A stretch of 64,000 nucleotides of DNA, taken from the NCBI GenBank assembly GCA_946186205.1, contig CAMHMH010000001.1:124001-188000 (forward strand), written 5' to 3'. Made by a program: the position numbers and the translations under genes. Shown here piece after piece: positions 60,454-64,000 of this stretch; the stretch's first letter is position 1, and each line of letters opens with the position of its first letter. The DNA is from an uncultured Fretibacterium sp. GTDB lineage: Bacteria > Synergistota > Synergistia > Synergistales > Aminobacteriaceae. The notes under the pieces are model-generated. The model searched no databases, was not told the DNA's origin, and saw only the letters and a list, made by a program, of their open reading frames with translations.

Positions 60454-61302
60454 TTATACTCTTCCGCAGCTGCCGATGACTTGCATTCTTTCTTTTACGT
60501 AGCGTTTCACCTCCTCCATTCCGTATGAGCCGTATTTCTTCGGGTCAAATACTCCGGGGTTTTCCTTCATGTATTTCTTCACGCCGTATGTGTATGAGAT
60601 CCGCAAGTCTGTCGCGTAATTCACCTTGCACATTCCCATGCTCACACAGCGAATCACCTGGTCGTCCGGGACTCCTGATGTGCCGTGCAAAACTAACGGG
60701 ATATTCACGCACTCATGAATCTTCTTGAGAACGTCAAAATTTATGTGAGGCGTTCCCTTGTAGACTCCGTGAGCAGTTCCTACAGCAACCGCTAATGAGT
60801 CGCACCCGGTTTCCTCTACGAATATTTTTGCCTCATCAGGGTCAGTATATGGATTGTCGCCTGAATTTTCGAGGCCGTCCTCTTTGCCTCCGACTCTCCC
60901 TAGTTCCGCCTCAACGGGAATATTAACGGCATGGCAAATTTCTGTTACGGTTTTCGTGAGGGCTATATTCTCCTCAAAGGGCAGCTTGCTTCCGTCAATC
61001 ATGATTGATGTATACCCCGCGTGAAGTGCCTGAACCGCCATAGCTAATGAGTTGCCGTGGTCTAAATGACACGCTACGGGGATTCGTGTTCGTCTTGCGG
61101 CGGCTCTTATGTTCGCGAAGTACATATCAGCCCCGGCATATTTCACAGTGCCCGGAGTCGTCTGCATGATAACGGGAGAATTTGTTTCCTCTGCTGCTGA
61201 AAGAACTGCTAACACCATCTCCATATTCTCAACGTTGAAAGCTCCGACGGCGTATTTGTTTCTCTGAGCGTCAAGCAATAACTCTCGTGATTTAACCAGC
61301 AA
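60454..61302 (-). CDS. Class II fructose/tagatose-bisphosphate aldolase
   Basis: The 282-residue enzyme has AFNVENMEMVLAVL, the zinc site HLDHG, SIMIDGSKLPFEEN, EAELGRVGG, VAVGTAHGVYKG, LVLHGTSGVPDDQ and KVNYATDLR. This is the FbaA/GatY group. A partner GatZ/KbaZ gene lies immediately upstream, which favours the tagatose-1,6-bisphosphate (GatYZ-like) reading. It starts at a TTG after GAGAGG. Confidence 0.92.
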   Translation of the reverse strand: MLVKSRELLLDAQRNKYAVGAFNVENMEMVLAVLSAAEETNSPVIMQTTPGTVKYAGADMYFANIRAAARRTRIPVACHLDHGNSLAMAVQALHAGYTSIMIDGSKLPFEENIALTKTVTEICHAVNIPVEAELGRVGGKEDGLENSGDNPYTDPDEAKIFVEETGCDSLAVAVGTAHGVYKGTPHINFDVLKKIHECVNIPLVLHGTSGVPDDQVIRCVSMGMCKVNYATDLRISYTYGVKKYMKENPGVFDPKKYGSYGMEEVKRYVKERMQVIGSCGRV

Positions 61303-61315
61303 AATTTATCACCTC

Positions 61316-62623
61316 TCAATCGTAAATCTTAGTGCTTACGGCGTAATTGTAATCCTCGCACAAAGCCATTACGCAATCTTTCACGAGCGCGGAAGCCCTC
61401 ATCAATAATTTTCCGTCCCTGACTCTTTTGTGCTGTCGCGGCATGTACTGACTCAGCATTCCGTCGGGTATCTCTATGCTGTCGATGTTGGCGAATAACT
61501 TTGTGATTGATGACTTGATTTCGGGGAGGCTGAAATAGTAGCGGCATCTGTCGGAGTAACTGTACTTCCTCGCAATGTGCTTCTCCAATTCGGAGCCGTG
61601 ATAATGTTTCTGCCAGTTCGACGGGTCAGCGAGCATTACGGACTCTAACGTCTCAATGAAATTAGCGCGTTCATTTTCCGGGACTAACTCACGTTCAATC
61701 ATGCTCAGTGCGAATAATCCCTCACGCAGTGCGAACGTCAGAGCAGGACCGACCTTGAGAATCGCTATTCCGTCTTCTACCATCTCGCGCAATTTTTCCG
61801 GGGGCTGATAGTCCGTCGAATGTCCCTCGAAGACAAAACCGGGATATTTCCGCAATGTTGATGTGAGACTCGCCGCGTCATTCCTGTTATACGGGTGAAT
61901 GTCCTTGTCGCCGAACTCGACTCCGGGCTGAACAACTACGGCTATAACGTCCTGCCATCGTTCAGAGATTCCATGCTCCTCGAATTTTCGCTTGTAGGTC
62001 ATTAACGTTGTCTCGAAATCTTTCGGGCTTGTTACTGTGAGTCCCTCGTCATTCTGAGTCCCTCCTGGTATGGGCACCTCGCTTCCGATTACGTAGACCG
62101 GGCGCATTTCATTGGGATTGTTCCTGCTGAGTTCCTGATATGCTTTCTCGCACTCCTCAAGCAGCACTGCTCCCCTTTCGGCTATAACGTCATCGCGGAG
62201 TCGTTCACTCTTTGAGTCGTCAGCAACCTTCATGCTTGTGTCAATGTGAATCTTCTTGAACCCGGCCATGACGCAAAGCCTCACAAGCTCACGAGCCCGG
62301 CTCATAGCTTCAGACTCCGGGAGATTCGACCACACAAGAGGCCCCATATGATCTCCTCCGAGAATGATTCGCTCACGGTCAAATCTCACCTTGTCCGCAA
62401 TACCGTAAACGTAATCCCGGAAATCTTGAGGCTTCATTCCCGTGTACCCGCCGTACTGGTTAATCTGATTCGCTGTTCCCTCGATAAGAATCGGAGAGTC
62501 GAATCGCTTCCCCTGCTCTAATATCGCCTCTATAGCAAGCTCGTTTGCTGTGCAGTAAGACGGCAGTCCTGAGTGTATTCCTGATTTCCTTCGTTCTGAG
62601 ATGTCAAGCAAAGGATTCCGCAA
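61316..62623 (-). CDS. GatZ/KbaZ-like tagatose-bisphosphate aldolase subunit
   Basis: The TTG at 62623 is chosen, since AAAGGAGAAA lies just before it; longer frames have no site and would overlap a terminator. The 435-residue protein matches GatZ/KbaZ: GIHSGLPSYCTANELAIEA, LIEGTANQINQYGGYTGM, ILGGDHMGPLVW, HIDTSMKVADD, VIGSEVPIPGG and FEGHSTDYQ. In enterobacteria these subunits stabilise GatY/KbaY aldolases. The pairing with the next gene supports that role. Confidence 0.92.
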   Translation of the reverse strand: MRNPLLDISERRKSGIHSGLPSYCTANELAIEAILEQGKRFDSPILIEGTANQINQYGGYTGMKPQDFRDYVYGIADKVRFDRERIILGGDHMGPLVWSNLPESEAMSRARELVRLCVMAGFKKIHIDTSMKVADDSKSERLRDDVIAERGAVLLEECEKAYQELSRNNPNEMRPVYVIGSEVPIPGGTQNDEGLTVTSPKDFETTLMTYKRKFEEHGISERWQDVIAVVVQPGVEFGDKDIHPYNRNDAASLTSTLRKYPGFVFEGHSTDYQPPEKLREMVEDGIAILKVGPALTFALREGLFALSMIERELVPENERANFIETLESVMLADPSNWQKHYHGSELEKHIARKYSYSDRCRYYFSLPEIKSSITKLFANIDSIEIPDGMLSQYMPRQHKRVRDGKLLMRASALVKDCVMALCEDYNYAVSTKIYD

Positions 62624-62643
62624 CGTGGTAATTTCTCCTTTCA

Positions 62644-62678
62644 CAAAAATAAAAGCCCCGCAAGTTTTCACAGGGCTT
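62644..62678 (-). terminator. Terminator between the PfkB kinase and GatZ genes
   Basis: On the minus strand AAGCCC pairs with GGGGCTT around GTGAAAACTTGC, followed by TTATTTTT. It may make the kinase mRNA separate from, or more abundant than, the downstream genes. Confidence 0.7.
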
Positions 62679-62695
62679 CAATGTCTCATATATAG

Positions 62696-63637
62696 TTATG
62701 ACTCCTCTGTCATTTTGCGGACTGACTCAGGCGAGATTTTACCCTCCATCGGCCCGAATGCGGCGGCGTTCAATGCTCCTGCTGCTGCTCCCATTTTCGC
62801 GCACTCTGATAACGTTTTCCCTTCAGCAAGCCCGCAGATGAAAGCGGCATCATATGAGTCCCCTGCCCCGGTCGCGTCCTCCTGAATGACTTTGTAGACT
62901 GGCTGTGAGACTTCGAGTCCCTTCCGCGTGTAAATGCCTGAGCCTTTAGAGCCGTTCTTAAGCACAAGGACTTCAAGCGACGGATTAGCGAACACTGACT
63001 CTATTGCCTCGTTAAGGTCATCTTTTCCCGCAAACATTTTCAGCTCAGAGACTCCCGGCATTAATATTGATGAGCTTCTGAAAACTTCCTGTAGCATTCC
63101 GAGAACCGCATTGTCTTTCAGCATTTCGAGTCTCACATTCGGGTCAAAAGAGATTTTCACGCCGTGAGACTTCATCATGTTCATAGTCTTGACGATTTCA
63201 CGCGCAAAATTAACGTCAGCCATTAATGAACAGCCCATTATGTGAAAGTATTTCGTGTCCTCAAAGCCTGTGAAACTCTCAGGAGCTTTAGCCTTAACGC
63301 ATGGTGAGTTGTCCATGTAGAAGAGGAACTTGCGCGAACCGTCAGCAAAATACGTAACGAACGCTATACCCGTATGGCCGTCTTCAGGAATGATTACCCG
63401 GCTCACGTCAACGCCGTCATGCTTAAGCCGCTTCATAATGTTTTCGCCGAAATCATCATTGCCGACTCCGCTGATTATCGCTGTAGAATGTCCGAGTCGA
63501 GCCGCTGTGCTGATGAAAATTCCGGGCGCGCCGCTTGGGAATGGCCCGCGGAAATAATCGGACTCATATAACGGTATATCTTCTTTCGGGCGCATTATCT
63601 CAACAAGTAATTCGCCCATTGTTACAATTTCTGCCAT
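62696..63637 (-). CDS. PfkB-family sugar kinase
   Basis: The 313-residue ribokinase-fold enzyme has the N-terminal sugar motif GELLVEIMRP, PSGAPGIFISTAARLG, SFDPNVRLEML and the catalytic signature EDATGAGDSYDAAFICGLA. Likely substrates are 2-keto-3-deoxygluconate, a ketose or a ketose-phosphate. With GatZ and the aldolase it could make the bisphosphate from a ketose-6-phosphate; this is inference. Confidence 0.88.
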   Translation of the reverse strand: MAEIVTMGELLVEIMRPKEDIPLYESDYFRGPFPSGAPGIFISTAARLGHSTAIISGVGNDDFGENIMKRLKHDGVDVSRVIIPEDGHTGIAFVTYFADGSRKFLFYMDNSPCVKAKAPESFTGFEDTKYFHIMGCSLMADVNFAREIVKTMNMMKSHGVKISFDPNVRLEMLKDNAVLGMLQEVFRSSSILMPGVSELKMFAGKDDLNEAIESVFANPSLEVLVLKNGSKGSGIYTRKGLEVSQPVYKVIQEDATGAGDSYDAAFICGLAEGKTLSECAKMGAAAGALNAAAFGPMEGKISPESVRKMTEES

Positions 63638-63734
63638 GAAAAAGACTTGCCCCCTTGATGCTGAGGATGATAGATATTGTTGTGGGATTCAACGGTGAGT
63701 TTACTATAACTGACTGGAAATGTAAAACTTTCAG

Positions 63735-63814
63735 TGCGGAGGAGGGGACTTGAACCCCTACGTCTAAGACACCAGATCCTAAGTCTGACGCGTCTACCAT
63801 TCCGCCACCCCCGC
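63735..63814 (-). tRNA. tRNA-Leu (anticodon UAG)
   Basis: The minus strand folds into a class II tRNA: acceptor GCGGGGG/CCTCCGC (one GU), D-arm GCGG...TAGACGC, anticodon stem TCAGA/TCTGG with loop CTTAGGA (anticodon TAG), long variable arm TGTC/GACG, and T-arm AGGGG-TTCAAGT-CCCCT. The discriminator is A. CCA is not encoded. Confidence 0.95.
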
Positions 63815-63837
63815 AGCTTCTTGCTATTGTATCACGC

Positions 63838-64000
63838 TTACTTGTATATGTTGCTACGATGTCCTATTTCAAGCACAAGCACAACAAGGACATCATTACG
63901 AATTTCGCATATCAGGCGGTAATCTCCCACACGGTAACGCCACTGCCCTGCGCGTGAACCCGTAAGACCTTTTTCGCGCTGTCTTGGGTCATCAATTTCC
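63838..64000 (-). CDS. RelE/ParE-family toxin, C-terminal part, cut by window edge
   Basis: The last 53 codons read DPRQREKGLTGSRAGQWRYRVGDYRLI, then VLVVLVLEIGHR and NIYK before the stop. The G-x-WRYRVGDYRxI and IGHRxxxY motifs are typical of RelE. The start and any antitoxin gene lie to the right of the window. Confidence 0.85.
   Translation of the reverse strand, partial: EIDDPRQREKGLTGSRAGQWRYRVGDYRLICEIRNDVLVVLVLEIGHRSNIYK

Overview
This 64 kb window is bacterial, gene-dense and has moderate GC. It most likely comes from a member of the Synergistota. The best clue is the protein at 1747-3396, which ends in a Gly-rich, single-Cys, hydrophobic, basic tail of the type known as the Synergist-CTERM sorting signal. 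A fliW-csrA pair, rfb genes, prepilins and periplasmic proteins suggest a diderm cell with flagella and type IV pilus-like fibres. Several start codons are GTG or TTG. No transposase, prophage or CRISPR array was seen. The lineage is an inference, not a measurement.

Left part (1-19 kb). The 5' part of a pyruvate:ferredoxin oxidoreductase gene runs off the left edge. A 53-bp tandem repeat, a secreted beta-helix protein and two tandem acyl-CoA ligases follow. Next is a five-gene minus-strand operon: a degenerate RsbW-like cytoplasmic protein and four paralogous periplasmic proteins. In all four the two halves of the SBP_bac_3 fold appear in swapped order. A DUF362 protein follows. Then come three minus-strand units: Sel1-repeat protein plus NfeD protease; a catalytically altered asparaginase-like protein plus Der; and a repeat-rich membrane TPR protein plus a LUD protein.

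Purine operon (19-27 kb). A possible structured RNA precedes fliW-csrA-purE-purM-[purN-purO fusion]-truncated ORF-AICAR transformylase-purD. A RelE-type toxin-antitoxin module sits exactly at the purD start, between two copies of the first 40 bp of purD. A TSUP transporter and a secreted nuclease follow.

Middle (27-48 kb). This part holds 3-methyladenine glycosylase, a CsgG-like protein, a PP2C phosphatase, a glycosyltransferase, BrnTA, GarR, and TolC-PHP-MacA-MacB ATPase with no permease. It also carries rfbABCD for dTDP-rhamnose and a coupled leader ORF plus PRTase-HAD fusion. A mannitol-type dehydrogenase and an HxlR regulator follow, the latter divergent from a four-gene redox operon. Two prepilin genes with almost identical leaders, N-termini and 3' terminators but different bodies lie at 37 and 48 kb. 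A third 3' remnant lies at 41.4 kb.

Right part (48-64 kb). A long minus-strand block combines an Rbs-type ABC importer, a zinc alcohol dehydrogenase, an SDR, an FGGY kinase, a PfkB kinase, GatZ/KbaZ, a class II aldolase, transketolase and transaldolase. This suggests import of a polyol or sugar, oxidation to a ketose, phosphorylation, and entry into the pentose phosphate and tagatose/fructose bisphosphate routes. A tRNA-Leu(UAG) and the 3' end of a RelE-type toxin gene close the window.
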